64,000 nt of DNA from Geodermatophilus obscurus DSM 43160 (GTDB taxonomy: Bacteria > Actinomycetota > Actinomycetes > Mycobacteriales > Geodermatophilaceae): assembly GCF_000025345.1 (NCBI RefSeq), contig NC_013757.1, forward strand, positions 3,534,001 to 3,598,000, in the 5' to 3' direction. The number at the start of each line of letters is the position of its first letter. The first letter of the stretch is position 1. Shown piece by piece: positions 14,715 to 23,794 of this stretch. Position numbers and translations under genes: made by a program. The notes below the pieces were generated by a model. The model searched no databases and was not told where the DNA came from. It worked only from the letters and a program-made list of their open reading frames with translations.

Positions 14715-16253
14715 ATGACCACCGACGGCAACCGCACCAGCGTGGCGGTGATCGGCGCCGGACCCGCAGGGCTGACCGCCGCCTACGAGCTGGTCCGTCG
14801 CCAGGTCCCGGTCACCGTGCTGGAGGGTGACTCGATGGTGGGCGGCATCAGCCGCACCGCCGAGCGGGAGGGCTGGCGGTTCGACATCGGGGGTCACCGG
14901 TTCTTCACCAAGGTCCCCGAGGTGGAGGCCCTCTGGCACGAGATCCTCCCCGACGAGGACTTCCTCCTCCGGCCGCGGATGAGCCGCATCTTCTACGACG
15001 GCAAGCTCTACGACTACCCGCTCAAGGCCGGCAACGCCCTGGGCAACCTCGGCCCGGTCGAGGCCGTGCGCTGCGTCGCGTCCTACCTGTGGGCGCGGAT
15101 CCGCCCGCCGAAGAACCAGGACACCCTCGAGGGCTGGATCGTCGCCCGCTTCGGTAAACGCCTCTACCAGCACTTCTTCAAGACCTACAACGAGAAGCTC
15201 TGGGGCGTCCCGGTCGACCAGCTGCCGGCCGACTTCGCCGCCCAGCGGATCAAGAACCTGTCGCTGACCGGTGCGGTGATCAACGCGCTGACCCCCAAGC
15301 GCAACCAGAAGGACATCACCTCCCTCATCGAGGAGTTCCAGTACCCCAAGTACGGGCCCGGGATGATGTGGGAGACCGCCGCCCGCAAGGTGCAGGAACG
15401 CGGCGGCACACTGGTCATGGAGGAGAAGGTCCGGACCGTGCACTGGGAGCCCGGTCGCGGCGTCACCGGCCTCACCACCGAGGTCACCGGCGGCTACGGC
15501 TCCGGCGCGGGCGCCCCCGACGCGACCCGGACCGACATCGGGGCCGAGAAGCACTACGAGGCCGACCACGTCATCAGCTCGATGCCGTTCTCCTCGCTGG
15601 TGCACGCCCTCGACCCCAAGCCCCCGGCGGAGGTGCTGGCGGCGGCCGACGGCCTGAAGTACCGCGACTTCCTCACCGTGGCGCTGGTGCTCCCGGTCGA
15701 GGCCGGCTTCCCGGACAACTGGATCTACATCCACTCCCCCGACGTCCAGGTCGGCCGGATCCAGAACTTCGGCTCCTGGTCGCCGTACCTGGTCAAGGAC
15801 GGGCGCACCTGCCTGGGCCTGGAGTTCTTCGTCAACGTCGGCGACGACACCTGGAACCGGTCCGACGAGGACCTCATCGCCCAGGGTGCCCGTGAGCTGG
15901 AGCAGCTCGGGCTGGCCAAGGCCGCCGACGTCGAGCGCGGCTTCGTCGTCCGGATGCCGAAGGCCTACCCGTTTTACGACGCCGGGTACAAGGACAACGT
16001 CGAGGTCATCCGGCGCTGGATGGAGACGAACACGCCGAACCTGCACCCGGTCGGGCGCAACGGCATGTTCCGCTACAACAACCAGGACCACTCGATGATG
16101 ACGGCGATGCTGACCGTGCAGAACATCGCCGACGGCACCAAGCACGACATCTGGGACGTCAACGTGGAAGAGGACTACCACGAGGAGGTCTCGTCCAAGC
16201 GCTCGGACGCCACGGCGGACGACCACGGGAGCCCGCGCCCGACGGCGGCGTGA
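14715..16253 (+). CDS. UDP-galactopyranose-mutase/protoporphyrinogen-oxidase-like flavoprotein
   Basis: A 512-residue FAD protein. The dinucleotide site is VAVIGAGPAGLTAAYEL, followed by GGISRT and FDIGGHRFF, the pattern of the amine-oxidase/UGM-like group in which IGGH contacts the flavin. The C-terminus contains RNGMFRYNNQDHSMMTAM, typical of this subfamily, which is commonly encoded beside glycosyltransferases. The likely role is in envelope sugar or polyprenyl-linked glycan chemistry; the exact substrate is unknown. Stop and next start overlap as GTGA, so it is translationally coupled to the following membrane protein. The ATG at 14715 has only a weak AAGGCGAGAG upstream. Confidence 0.8.
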   Translation: MTTDGNRTSVAVIGAGPAGLTAAYELVRRQVPVTVLEGDSMVGGISRTAEREGWRFDIGGHRFFTKVPEVEALWHEILPDEDFLLRPRMSRIFYDGKLYDYPLKAGNALGNLGPVEAVRCVASYLWARIRPPKNQDTLEGWIVARFGKRLYQHFFKTYNEKLWGVPVDQLPADFAAQRIKNLSLTGAVINALTPKRNQKDITSLIEEFQYPKYGPGMMWETAARKVQERGGTLVMEEKVRTVHWEPGRGVTGLTTEVTGGYGSGAGAPDATRTDIGAEKHYEADHVISSMPFSSLVHALDPKPPAEVLAAADGLKYRDFLTVALVLPVEAGFPDNWIYIHSPDVQVGRIQNFGSWSPYLVKDGRTCLGLEFFVNVGDDTWNRSDEDLIAQGARELEQLGLAKAADVERGFVVRMPKAYPFYDAGYKDNVEVIRRWMETNTPNLHPVGRNGMFRYNNQDHSMMTAMLTVQNIADGTKHDIWDVNVEEDYHEEVSSKRSDATADDHGSPRPTAA

Positions 16254-17773
16254 GCCAGGTACCCGGCGCCCGCCGCCGGCCCGAGCCCCTCGAGGGCGGC
16301 GGGCCGGCGGCGGGCGCCTCCGCGTCCGGGGGCGGGACGTCCACCCGCCCGGGCCCGGGCACCCGCGCCGTGCGGCTGGCCCGCCGGCACCTGGCCTTCC
16401 TCCTGCTGCTCGCCCTGGCGGCCGCCGCCCGGGCCTACGTCACGGCGGCGTACTCGACGGCCCTGTGGTTCCCGGACTCGGGCACCTACGTGGACCGCGC
16501 GGCGTGGGTCGAGCCCGCCGTCGACCGGCCGTGGGGCTACTCGGCCTTCCTCGCCCTGCTGAACCCGGTGACGACGTACCGCGAGGTGGCCGTCGTCCAG
16601 CACGTCCTCGGGCTGGCGGTGCTGGTGCTGGTCTACGTGCTGCTGCAGCGCCGCGGCGTCGCGCGCTGGGTCAGCCTGCTGGCCGTCGTCCCCCTCGGGT
16701 TCGACGCCTATCTGCTCGACATCGAGCACTTCATCCTGGCCGAGACGCTGTTCGTGTTCCTCATGACCGCCGCGGTGGTGCTCCTGCTCGTGCGCCAGCG
16801 CCCGGGGCCGCTGCTGGTCGCGACGGTCGGCGTCCTCATGGGGCTGCTGACGCTCACCCGCTCGGTCGGGCTGTTCCTCGTGGGCGTCCTGTTCGTCTAC
16901 CTCGTCGTCCGGTTGCTGGTGCGGACCCTGCGCTGGACGGCGGTCGTGGCGTTCGTCGGCGGGGTCGCGGCGGTGCTGCTGCCCTACGCGGTCTGGTTCG
17001 GCAGCGTCCACGGCTCGCCGGGGCTCACCGCCTACACCGGCCACTTCCTCTACGGCCGGGTGGCCACCTTCGTGCAGTGCGAGGAGCTGGACGTGCCCGC
17101 GCGGCTGCAGCCCCTCTGCCCGACGGACCCGCCCGAGGAGCGGCGCCCCGGCGACCAGTTCGTCTGGTTCGCCGACAGCCCGGCCAACGCGGTCGAGAGC
17201 GGCGTCCGGGTGTGGTCGGAGGACGACCTGCGGGAGTTCGCCCTGGTCGCCATCAAGGGGCAGCCGCTGGACTACCTGCGCCAGCTCGTGTCGGAGACCG
17301 TGCACTACGTCGAGCCCGGCCGGGTCTCCGGCCCGCAGGACACCTGCCCGACCTGGTGGGCGTTCCCGTACCCGGAGCCGGTGGAGCAGTACGACTGCAC
17401 GCCGGTGCTCGCCCCCGGGCCGTACGGCTACGACGAGGAGATGGTCGGCAACCTGCGCTCCTACCAGCGCTACTTCTACACCCCGGGTCCGGTGCTGGGC
17501 GTCTGCCTGCTCGTGGGCCTCGGCGCCCTGCTGGCGCGCCGGCGCGGCTGGCAGGACCGGCTGGACCCGGCCCTCCTGGCGCTGCTGGGGCTCACCCTCA
17601 TGGCCGGTCCGGCAGCGACCGCCTCGTTCGACTTCCGCTACGTGCTGCCCACGCTGGCCGTCCTGCCCCCGGCCGCTGCCCTGGCGCTGCGCGGGGTCTC
17701 CCTACGGCGACGGCGGGCCGAGCGGGCTGCCGCGGAGGAGCCCCGGCCGGAGCCCGCACCGGCGGCCGGCTGA
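16250..17773 (+). CDS. Polytopic membrane protein, probable GT-C glycosyltransferase-like
   Basis: A 507-residue protein with about ten hydrophobic helices, starting with an Arg-rich cytoplasmic tail. The first periplasmic loop has the FPDSGTYVDRA acidic motif, similar in position to the catalytic Asp loop of GT-C enzymes that use polyprenyl-phosphate sugars. A large extracellular loop near residues 270-400 has several Cys (FVQCEEL, PLCPTD, DTCPTWW, YDCTPV) that may form disulfides. It overlaps the preceding flavoprotein by 4 nt (GTGA), implying a shared pathway, probably cell-envelope polysaccharide. No firm family assignment; the GT-C idea is inference. Confidence 0.7.
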   Translation: MSQVPGARRRPEPLEGGGPAAGASASGGGTSTRPGPGTRAVRLARRHLAFLLLLALAAAARAYVTAAYSTALWFPDSGTYVDRAAWVEPAVDRPWGYSAFLALLNPVTTYREVAVVQHVLGLAVLVLVYVLLQRRGVARWVSLLAVVPLGFDAYLLDIEHFILAETLFVFLMTAAVVLLLVRQRPGPLLVATVGVLMGLLTLTRSVGLFLVGVLFVYLVVRLLVRTLRWTAVVAFVGGVAAVLLPYAVWFGSVHGSPGLTAYTGHFLYGRVATFVQCEELDVPARLQPLCPTDPPEERRPGDQFVWFADSPANAVESGVRVWSEDDLREFALVAIKGQPLDYLRQLVSETVHYVEPGRVSGPQDTCPTWWAFPYPEPVEQYDCTPVLAPGPYGYDEEMVGNLRSYQRYFYTPGPVLGVCLLVGLGALLARRRGWQDRLDPALLALLGLTLMAGPAATASFDFRYVLPTLAVLPPAAALALRGVSLRRRRAERAAAEEPRPEPAPAAG

Positions 17774-17890
17774 CGTACCTCGATCCCGTCCCGGGCCCCG
17801 CCGCGAGCCTGGTGAGTGGAAGGACCCCCTTGCCCCCCACCGCTCGCGAGCTCGCAGCGGGCCCCTGCAAGCGGGCCGAGAAATCCTTCT

Positions 17891-18241
17891 TCAGGCTGCG
17901 TCGCCCTCCAGGCCGAGGTCCTCGAGACCGGCCATGACCTCGTTGGTCTGCAGGGTCACCAGCCAGGCGAGCGCGTGGTCCTCCACCGGCCGGCCCGAGA
18001 CGTCGGCGATGGCCTCGAGCTGGGCGGCGACCAGACCACGGGCGGCCTGGTAGACGTCGGCCGCGCTCACCGCCGTCCCGAGCTCGGCGAGCCAGAGCCG
18101 GCCGTCCCGCAGCACGCGGACCTCCGGCCGGCTCCCGACCCCGAGGTCGGCGGCCGCGCTGGCGAGCAGGGACATGCCGGCGCGCAGCTCGGTGCGGCGA
18201 TCACGACGGCGGGGCGACGACGGCACGGACACGGGTGCCAC
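17891..18241 (-). CDS. Conserved-looking hypothetical protein, 116 aa
   Basis: A small soluble protein without a recognised domain. After a basic N-terminus it is mostly helical with balanced charge (VYQAARGLVAAQLEAIADVSG, HALAWLVTLQTNEVMAGLEDL). Codon usage is normal for the window. It starts with GTG and has no strong ribosome site; an internal ATG at MSLLASAAAD would give a shorter form. It is convergent with the membrane gene at 17773 and separated from it by a GC-rich tail related to the intergenic repeats. Confidence 0.55.
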   Translation of the reverse strand: MAPVSVPSSPRRRDRRTELRAGMSLLASAAADLGVGSRPEVRVLRDGRLWLAELGTAVSAADVYQAARGLVAAQLEAIADVSGRPVEDHALAWLVTLQTNEVMAGLEDLGLEGDAA

Positions 18242-18377
18242 CTCTCGGACGGGCCCGTGGGGCCACGGCTACGTGCCCTCGATCTCGGCAGTCCCGGGCG
18301 CCGGCCGGACGGCTCGGCACACGGATGTGACACCGCGGATCTCCCGTGACGGGCGAGCCGGGTCGTCGCACACGGAC

Positions 18378-18413
18378 GCGGCCCCGGTCCCCTCTGCAGG
18401 GGGCCGGGGCCGC
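18378..18413 (-). terminator. Terminator of the cstA-ybdD operon
   Basis: A 16-bp stem with one G-U pair (18378-18393 with 18398-18413) and a 4-nt loop, 15 bases after the ybdD stop on the minus strand. Confidence 0.7.
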
Positions 18414-18427
18414 GGTCGTGGTCGGCC

Positions 18428-18640
18428 TCAGCAGCAGCGGCTGACCGGGTTGCGCTCCCGCTCGTCAGCGCGGCGCCGCTCGAACTCCCGCCGGCTCATC
18501 GGCTCGTGCCCGTGCTCGGCGCAGTGCCGCAGGTAGTCGTCCCACCGCGCCTCCCCGGTGAGCTCCTTGAGGTACCAGTGCACCCCTCTGAGCGCCCGGG
18601 TGACAGCTGACCGGACGGCGGTCGCGTTCCCGTCGATCAC
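18428..18640 (-). CDS. ybdD: YbdD/YjiX family small protein
   Basis: A 70-residue DUF466 protein ending in the characteristic RCC dipeptide tail, with WYLKELTGEARWDDYLRHCAEHG and PMSRREFERRRADERERNP matching the family. YbdD-like proteins are encoded next to CstA/BtsT pyruvate/peptide transporters and are thought to be needed for their function. The GTG start overlaps the cstA stop by 4 nt (GTGA), so the two are translationally coupled. A terminator follows. Confidence 0.9.
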   Translation of the reverse strand: MIDGNATAVRSAVTRALRGVHWYLKELTGEARWDDYLRHCAEHGHEPMSRREFERRRADERERNPVSRCC

Positions 18641-20874
18641 CGCGACGGACCCTCCTCCGTGAAGGTGCCGTGGCCCCGCGTGCCCGCGCCGACCAGCCGC
18701 TCCTGCTCGGCCATCGCGCGCTTCTCCTCCGCGGTCGCGAACAGACCGGAGGGCTCGACGATCGACGACGGCACCGCCGGCTCCTCGGTGGTCGGCACCG
18801 CGCCGCGTGCCCGGAGCGCCCGGGCGATCACGACGACGGCGTTCACCACCACGACGAGGACCAGGAGCGCGAAGACGGCCTGCAGCACGCCGTTCAGCGT
18901 CGAGTTGTAGATGATCCGGTCCATCTGCTCGGCGCTCTGCGCCGGTGCCAGGAGCTCCCCCGCCGCCTGGGCGTCGGCGTACCGCTGCCGCTGCGCGAAG
19001 TAGCCGACCCTCGGGTCGGCCGAGAACACCTTCTGCCAGCTCGCCGTCATCGTGATGATCAGGTCCCAGGCCAGCGGGATCCCGGTCACCCAGGCGTACT
19101 TAGCCTTGCCGTGCTTGATCAACAGCACGGTGACGAGGGTCAGGGCGATGCCGGCCAGCAGCTGGTTGGCGATGCCGAACAGCGGGAAGAGCTGGTTGAC
19201 GCCACCGAGGGGGTCGGTGACCCCGACGTAGAGGATGTAGCCCCACAGCGCGACCACCACGGCGCTGGCCATGATGTTGCCCGGCCGCCAGGACAGGTCG
19301 CCGAAGCGCTTCCAGACGTTGCCGATCGTGTCCTGGAGCATGAACCGGCCCACGCGGGTGCCGGCGTCGACGGCGGTGAGGATGAACAGCGCCTCGAACA
19401 TGATCGCGAAGTGGTACCAGAAGGCCGCCATCCCGGCGCCGAACGCCTGCGACAGGATGTTGGCGATGCCGACGGCCAGGGTCGGCGCGCCGCCGGTGCG
19501 GGAGACCAGGCTGGGCTCCTGGATCGCCGCGGAGGCCGCTGCCAGGTCCTGCGCCGTGGTGTCGAAACCCAGCCCGTTGACGTAGGCGGCGGCGCTCTCC
19601 GCCGTGCCGCCGGTGACGCCGGCCGGCGCGTTCATCGCGAAGTAGAGCCCCTGGTCGATGACCACCGCCGCGATCAGGGCGCTGATGGCGACGAAGGACT
19701 CCATGAGCATGCCGCCGTAGCCGATCAGGCGGACCTGGCCCTCCTTGGCGACCATCTTCGGCGTCGTCCCGGACGAGATCAGGGCGTGGAAGCCCGACAG
19801 CGCGCCGCAGGCGATGGTGATGAAGACGAACGGGAACAGCGAGCCGGCGAAGACCGGGCCGGTGCCCTCCCGGGCGAACTCGCTGACCGCGTCGGCCTGC
19901 AGCACCGGCCGGGCCAGGAGCAGGCCGACGGCGAGCAGGACGATGACGCCGATCTTCATGAACGTCGACAGGTAGTCGCGCGGGGTGAGCAGCAGCCACA
20001 CCGGCAGCACCGAGGCCACGAACCCGTAGACGACGAGCGCGAGGACCAGCCACTCCTTGGAGAGCGTCAGCGCCTCACCGAGCCCGGTGTCGTCGATCAG
20101 GCCGCCGCCGATGACCGCGGCCAGCAGCAGGACGACGCCGATGGCGGTGGCCTCGAGGACGCGGCCTGGCCGGATGGTCCGCAGGTAGACACCCATGAAT
20201 AGGGCGATCGGGATGGTCAGGGCGATGGAGAACACGCCCCACGGGGACTCGGCGAGCGCGTTGACGACGATCAGCGCGAGCACGGCCAGGATGATGATCA
20301 TGATGGCGAAGACGGCGATGAGCGCCGCGATGCCGCCGACGATGCCGATCTCCTCGCGGACCATCTGGCCCAGGCTCTTGCCGTTGCGGCGCATCGAGAA
20401 GAACAGCACGGTCATGTCCTGCACCGCACCGGCGAAGATGACGCCGACGATGATCCAGATGGTGCCGGGCAGGTAGCCCATCTGCGCGGCGAGCACCGGC
20501 CCGACCAGCGGGCCGGCGCCGGCGATCGCGGCGAAGTGGTGCCCGAACAGCACCCGCCGGTCGGTCACGTCGAAGTCGATCCCGTTGTGCAGCCGCTCGG
20601 CCGGGGTCGCTCGCCGGTCGTCGACCTGGAGCACCCGGCGCGCGATGAACTTCGCGTAGAAGCGGTACGCGATGGCGTAGGAGGACAGCGCGGCGAACAG
20701 GATCCAGAGGGCCGAGACCGTCTCGCCGCGCGCCAGGGCGAGGACTGTCCATGCGACAGCGCCGACGATGGCCACCGCCGTCCAGACGAGGACGGTCTTG
20801 AGCGACGGACGCCGACGGCCGGCCCCTCCCGGGGGTCCTCCGTCGGTGTCGGACCTGCTGACGGTGGTGGACAC
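18637..20874 (-). CDS. cstA: Carbon starvation protein A (pyruvate/peptide transporter family)
   Basis: A 745-residue polytopic inner-membrane protein with about 16-18 helices. Family motifs include AIAYRFYAKFIARRVLQVDD, the FGHHFAAIAGAGPLVGPVLA block and SGFHALISSGTTPK. CstA-type proteins import pyruvate or peptides during starvation and stationary phase. The GTG start at 20874 is chosen because AGGGAGGG stands 6 nt upstream; the open frame extends 29 codons further but lacks conserved sequence. It forms a two-gene operon with ybdD. Confidence 0.93.
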   Translation of the reverse strand: MSTTVSRSDTDGGPPGGAGRRRPSLKTVLVWTAVAIVGAVAWTVLALARGETVSALWILFAALSSYAIAYRFYAKFIARRVLQVDDRRATPAERLHNGIDFDVTDRRVLFGHHFAAIAGAGPLVGPVLAAQMGYLPGTIWIIVGVIFAGAVQDMTVLFFSMRRNGKSLGQMVREEIGIVGGIAALIAVFAIMIIILAVLALIVVNALAESPWGVFSIALTIPIALFMGVYLRTIRPGRVLEATAIGVVLLLAAVIGGGLIDDTGLGEALTLSKEWLVLALVVYGFVASVLPVWLLLTPRDYLSTFMKIGVIVLLAVGLLLARPVLQADAVSEFAREGTGPVFAGSLFPFVFITIACGALSGFHALISSGTTPKMVAKEGQVRLIGYGGMLMESFVAISALIAAVVIDQGLYFAMNAPAGVTGGTAESAAAYVNGLGFDTTAQDLAAASAAIQEPSLVSRTGGAPTLAVGIANILSQAFGAGMAAFWYHFAIMFEALFILTAVDAGTRVGRFMLQDTIGNVWKRFGDLSWRPGNIMASAVVVALWGYILYVGVTDPLGGVNQLFPLFGIANQLLAGIALTLVTVLLIKHGKAKYAWVTGIPLAWDLIITMTASWQKVFSADPRVGYFAQRQRYADAQAAGELLAPAQSAEQMDRIIYNSTLNGVLQAVFALLVLVVVVNAVVVIARALRARGAVPTTEEPAVPSSIVEPSGLFATAEEKRAMAEQERLVGAGTRGHGTFTEEGPSR

Positions 20875-20997
20875 GGTCGCCCTCCCTGCGTGTGCAGACA
20901 GCGCCCGGGCGACGCTGTCCTGTGGACGCAGGGAGCATGCCAAGCCCCCGGCCCGGTCCACCAGGAGGGGCGCGGGTCGTGACCGGCCCGTAACCCG

Positions 20998-22128
20998 TCA
21001 GGCGTACCCCCAGACCTCCTGGGCCGTCTCGACGACGAGGGCCAGCTTGGCGATCTGCTCGTCGCGGGTCAGCGCGTTGCCCTCCACGGTCGAGGAGAAC
21101 CCGCACTGCGGGGACAGGGCCAGCTGCTCCAGCGGCACGAGGCGGGCGGCCTCGTCGATGCGCCGCTTGAGGTCGTCCTTGCTCTCCAGCTCCGGGCGCT
21201 TGGTGGTGACCAGGCCCAGGACGACGCGCCTGCCCGGCGGCACGAAGCGCAGCGGCTCGAACCCCCCGGAGCGGGCGTCGTCGTACTCCAGGAAGAACCC
21301 GTCGACCTCCAGGCCGCCGAACAGTGCCTCCGCGACGAAGTCGTAGCCGCCTTCGGCCACCCACGAGGAACGGAAGTTGCCGCGGCACATGTGCGTGGTG
21401 ACCGTCAGCCCCTCCGGGCGGCCGGCCAGCGCGGCGTTGATCTGCCGGATGTAGCGCTCGTGCTGGTGCTCGGCGTCGCGCCCCTGCGCGGCCAGCTCGG
21501 CGCGCTGCGCCGGGTCGTTGAGGTAGGCCAGGCTGGTGTCGTCGAGCTGCAGGTAGGTGCAGCCCTGCGCGGCGATGCCGCGCACCTGCTGGGCGTAGGC
21601 CGCCGACAGCGCGTCCCAGAAGGCGTCCTCGTCGGGGTAGACGGCCGGGTCGATCGCCGCGGCGCCGCCGCGGTAGTGGACCATCGAGGGCGACGGGATG
21701 GTGAGCTTGGCCGTCTGCCCCTCCCCCACGACCGACTGCAGGTAGGCGAAGTCCGGGCCGAAGATCGGCTCGTCGATCGAGAGCGGCCCGTCGACGTGCA
21801 GCCCGGCCGGCGTGAAGTCGATCGTCCCGTCGGCGTTCTTGAAGTGCACGACGATGTCCTCGCCGGTGACCTTGGTGATGCCGTCGATGGCGTAGATGAA
21901 GTCCATGTGCCAGGAGGCGCGGCGGAACTCGCCGTCGGTGGCGGTGCGCAGGCCGACGTCCCCCTGCAGCCGCACGACGTCGGCGATCGCCTCGTCCTCG
22001 GTGCCGCGCAGCTCGGCCGCGTCGATCTCCCCGGCGGCGAAGCGGGCGCGGGCGTCGAGCAGGCGCTGCGGGCGCAGGAGGCTGCCGACGTGGTCGGCGC
22101 GGAACGGCGGTCCGGAGGTGTCGGTCAT
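20998..22128 (-). CDS. MetE-type cobalamin-independent methyltransferase (YxjG-like)
   Basis: A 376-residue single-domain homologue of the MetE catalytic barrel. Visible features: FRADHVGSLLRP at the N-terminus (substrate loop), the LQLDDTSLAYL strand, zinc-site HMCRGNF with His and Cys, and LALSPQCGFSSTVEGN supplying the third Cys ligand. Such short MetE-like proteins are annotated as 5-methyltetrahydropteroyltriglutamate-homocysteine methyltransferases, though many may use other methyl donors. The ATG at 22128 is chosen because the domain begins there; upstream codons are unconserved. It stands alone, with the divergent small gene at 22215. Confidence 0.85.
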   Translation of the reverse strand: MTDTSGPPFRADHVGSLLRPQRLLDARARFAAGEIDAAELRGTEDEAIADVVRLQGDVGLRTATDGEFRRASWHMDFIYAIDGITKVTGEDIVVHFKNADGTIDFTPAGLHVDGPLSIDEPIFGPDFAYLQSVVGEGQTAKLTIPSPSMVHYRGGAAAIDPAVYPDEDAFWDALSAAYAQQVRGIAAQGCTYLQLDDTSLAYLNDPAQRAELAAQGRDAEHQHERYIRQINAALAGRPEGLTVTTHMCRGNFRSSWVAEGGYDFVAEALFGGLEVDGFFLEYDDARSGGFEPLRFVPPGRRVVLGLVTTKRPELESKDDLKRRIDEAARLVPLEQLALSPQCGFSSTVEGNALTRDEQIAKLALVVETAQEVWGYA

Positions 22129-22202
22129 GGCCCTGAGCTTGCCCCCCGGCGCGGCGTGTCGCACCGCTCACGCCACTGCGGTGCTGCCGCCCCGCGGCGG
22201 GG

Positions 22203-22208
22203 TAGGCG
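22203..22208 (+). promoter_or_regulatory. Possible -10 element (TAGGCG) for the 88-aa gene
   Basis: TAGGCG ends 6 nt before the ATG at 22215. It lacks the final T of the consensus, but the same TAGGCG with 6-nt spacing precedes the gene at 61760. Confidence 0.35.
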
Positions 22209-22214
22209 GTGCAC

Positions 22215-22481
22215 ATGAGCGACCCCTTCGAGATCCAGGCACAGGGTGAGTCCGAGTTCGTCGTGCGGCTGCGCGGCGACGGCGGGGAGAGGGAGTCCTG
22301 GTTCCGGCTCAGCCCCGGGCTGCGTGAGGAGCTCGGCCTGGAGGTGGACGACGAGGAGCTGGTCCGGCGGACCGTCCGCTTCCTCCTCGGGCACCAGGAG
22401 GTGGCCGACTTCCCCGACATCGTCGAGATCGAGGACGTCGTCGCGGGTTACCCCGACTACCTCGACGCCGTCCGCGGCTGA
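22215..22481 (+). CDS. Small acidic hypothetical protein, 88 aa
   Basis: A soluble acidic protein (ESEFVVRLRGDGGERESWFRL then LVRRTVRFLLGHQEVADFPDIVEIEDVVAGYPDYL). No family recognised with certainty; the compact alpha/beta pattern and good codon bias support a real gene. The start is set at ATG 22215, 6 nt after a TAGGCG hexamer, over an in-frame GTG at 22209. The DUF488 gene follows 18 nt later on the same strand, so the two may be cotranscribed. Confidence 0.65.
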   Translation: MSDPFEIQAQGESEFVVRLRGDGGERESWFRLSPGLREELGLEVDDEELVRRTVRFLLGHQEVADFPDIVEIEDVVAGYPDYLDAVRG

Positions 22482-22499
22482 CCGCTCCGGGACACCACG

Positions 22500-22862
22500 G
22501 TGATCCGGATCGTCCGGGTACACGAGGTCGACCCCGGCGTCCCAGGGGCCCGCTTCCTCGTCGACCGGCTGTGGCCGCGCGGGGTCGCCCGGGACGCCCT
22601 GGAACTGGACGGCTGGCTCCGCGACGCCGCTCCCAGCGACGAGCTGCGCCGGTGGTTCGGCCACGACCCGGCCCGGTGGGCGGAGTTCCGCCGCCGGTAC
22701 GTCGCCGAGCTCGACGCCTCCCCCGAGACCTGGGCGCCGCTGCGGGACGCAGCCGCCGAGGGTGACCTCGTCCTCCTCTACGCCGCCCGGGACCGCGAGC
22801 ACAACAACGCCGTCGTCCTGCGCGACCACCTCGAGCAGGCGATCGGCGCCCCCGGACGGTGA
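22500..22862 (+). CDS. DUF488 family protein (YeaO-like)
   Basis: A 120-residue protein matching the YeaO/DUF488 pattern throughout: VDRLWPRGVARDALELDGWL, APSDELRRWFGHDPARWAEF, RRYVAELD, and LLYAARDREHNNAVVLRDHL. Biochemical role unknown in the family; the WPRGV and HDP residues are near invariant. GTG start. It is separated by 18 nt from the preceding small gene and convergent with a secreted protein gene across a hairpin terminator. Confidence 0.88.
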   Translation: MIRIVRVHEVDPGVPGARFLVDRLWPRGVARDALELDGWLRDAAPSDELRRWFGHDPARWAEFRRRYVAELDASPETWAPLRDAAAEGDLVLLYAARDREHNNAVVLRDHLEQAIGAPGR

Positions 22863-22886
22863 GGTCCCGGCCGGCGACCACGGGCA

Positions 22887-22928
22887 GCGCTCCCCGTCGG
22901 GCCGGGTCAGGGGCCCGACGAGGAGCGC
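22887..22928. terminator. Bidirectional terminator hairpin
   Basis: Two nested stems (GCGCTCC/GGAGCGC and CGTCGGGCC/GGCCCGACG) form a 16-bp hairpin with one bulge per side between convergent genes. Confidence 0.7.
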
Positions 22929-22940
22929 AGCGGGACGAGG

Positions 22941-23555
22941 TCAGCCCTTCTTGGTCCACTCGATGCGGATGTCGTCCTTCACCCGCTCGTCACGGCAGCC
23001 GTCGCGATCGGCGTCGGCGCACCAGACGACGTACTGCGTGCCCGGCTTGCTGTCGTTGTTCAGCCGGGCGTGGAACTCGAGGTCACCGGCCTTGCCCGTC
23101 CGCTGGTAGCTGGACTGGAAGCACAGGTCCATCCGGCCGTCACCGTCGGTGTCCGACAGCTTCGAGTACTCCCGTCCGCCGGCGTCCGGGTCGGGGCAGG
23201 CGCTGATGTAGCCGACCCCCGAGCTCTGGAAGGAGGCCGGGCCGTTCTTCTTCGCACCCTTGCGGTCGAGGAAGCAGGCGTCGTTGTGCACGTTGCGGTT
23301 CGTCGCACCCCGGTCGCTGAGCTGCTGCCTGTCCTCCTGGTCGGGCCGGGCGCAGGACGAGTCGTCCTCGACGTCCGGGTTCTCCGTCGGCATGCCGTTG
23401 TCGGGGTTGATGTAGGAGGCGGCGCGCACGCCGCCGTAGCCGCCGCCCCCGTAGCTCCCGCCGTCGCCACCGTGGGCCAGCGCAGGGGAGGTGCTCAGTC
23501 CCAGCGCGGCGGCGCCCATGGTCGCGATCACTGCGGTCCGGATTGCCAGTCGCAT
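22941..23555 (-). CDS. Secreted protein with EF-hand-like calcium loop
   Basis: A 204-residue protein with a clear Sec signal peptide (MRLAIRTAVIATMGAAALGLSTSPALA, cut expected after ALA), then a Gly/Tyr stretch and a mature region with six cysteines. LSDTDGDGRMDLCF matches a Ca2+-binding DxDxDG loop as in EF-hand or thrombospondin type 3 repeats, and a second loop-like segment is CADADRDGCRDE. Function unknown; an extracellular Ca-binding structural role is plausible. AAGGAGCTCCTC precedes the ATG, a strong ribosome site. The 239 bases upstream hold its promoter region, with a TACGTA candidate, and no gene. Confidence 0.8.
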   Translation of the reverse strand: MRLAIRTAVIATMGAAALGLSTSPALAHGGDGGSYGGGGYGGVRAASYINPDNGMPTENPDVEDDSSCARPDQEDRQQLSDRGATNRNVHNDACFLDRKGAKKNGPASFQSSGVGYISACPDPDAGGREYSKLSDTDGDGRMDLCFQSSYQRTGKAGDLEFHARLNNDSKPGTQYVVWCADADRDGCRDERVKDDIRIEWTKKG

Positions 23556-23794
23556 GAGGAGCTCCTTCGGTGTGGCCCGTCGTCCCGACCCGGCAGGCGC
23601 GGGTCACTGGTACGTACGGGGCCCCACTGCGATCCGTTGGAGATCCGCACGACCCTTCTGTGTCCGGGGTCATCCCCGATGGCCGCCGGTCCCCATGGAG
23701 GCCCGACGGATCATCCCGGGCGCCAGCCGGACCACACTGCTGTCCTGCTCCTCCAGCAGGGCGCGGAGGCGGATGGGGCCTGCTCGTGCGCCTG

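Noticed and set aside
23556..23794. Possible riboswitch or small RNA in the 239-base gap
   Set aside because: Short inverted repeats only, no recognisable riboswitch core; probably promoter and 3' sequence.
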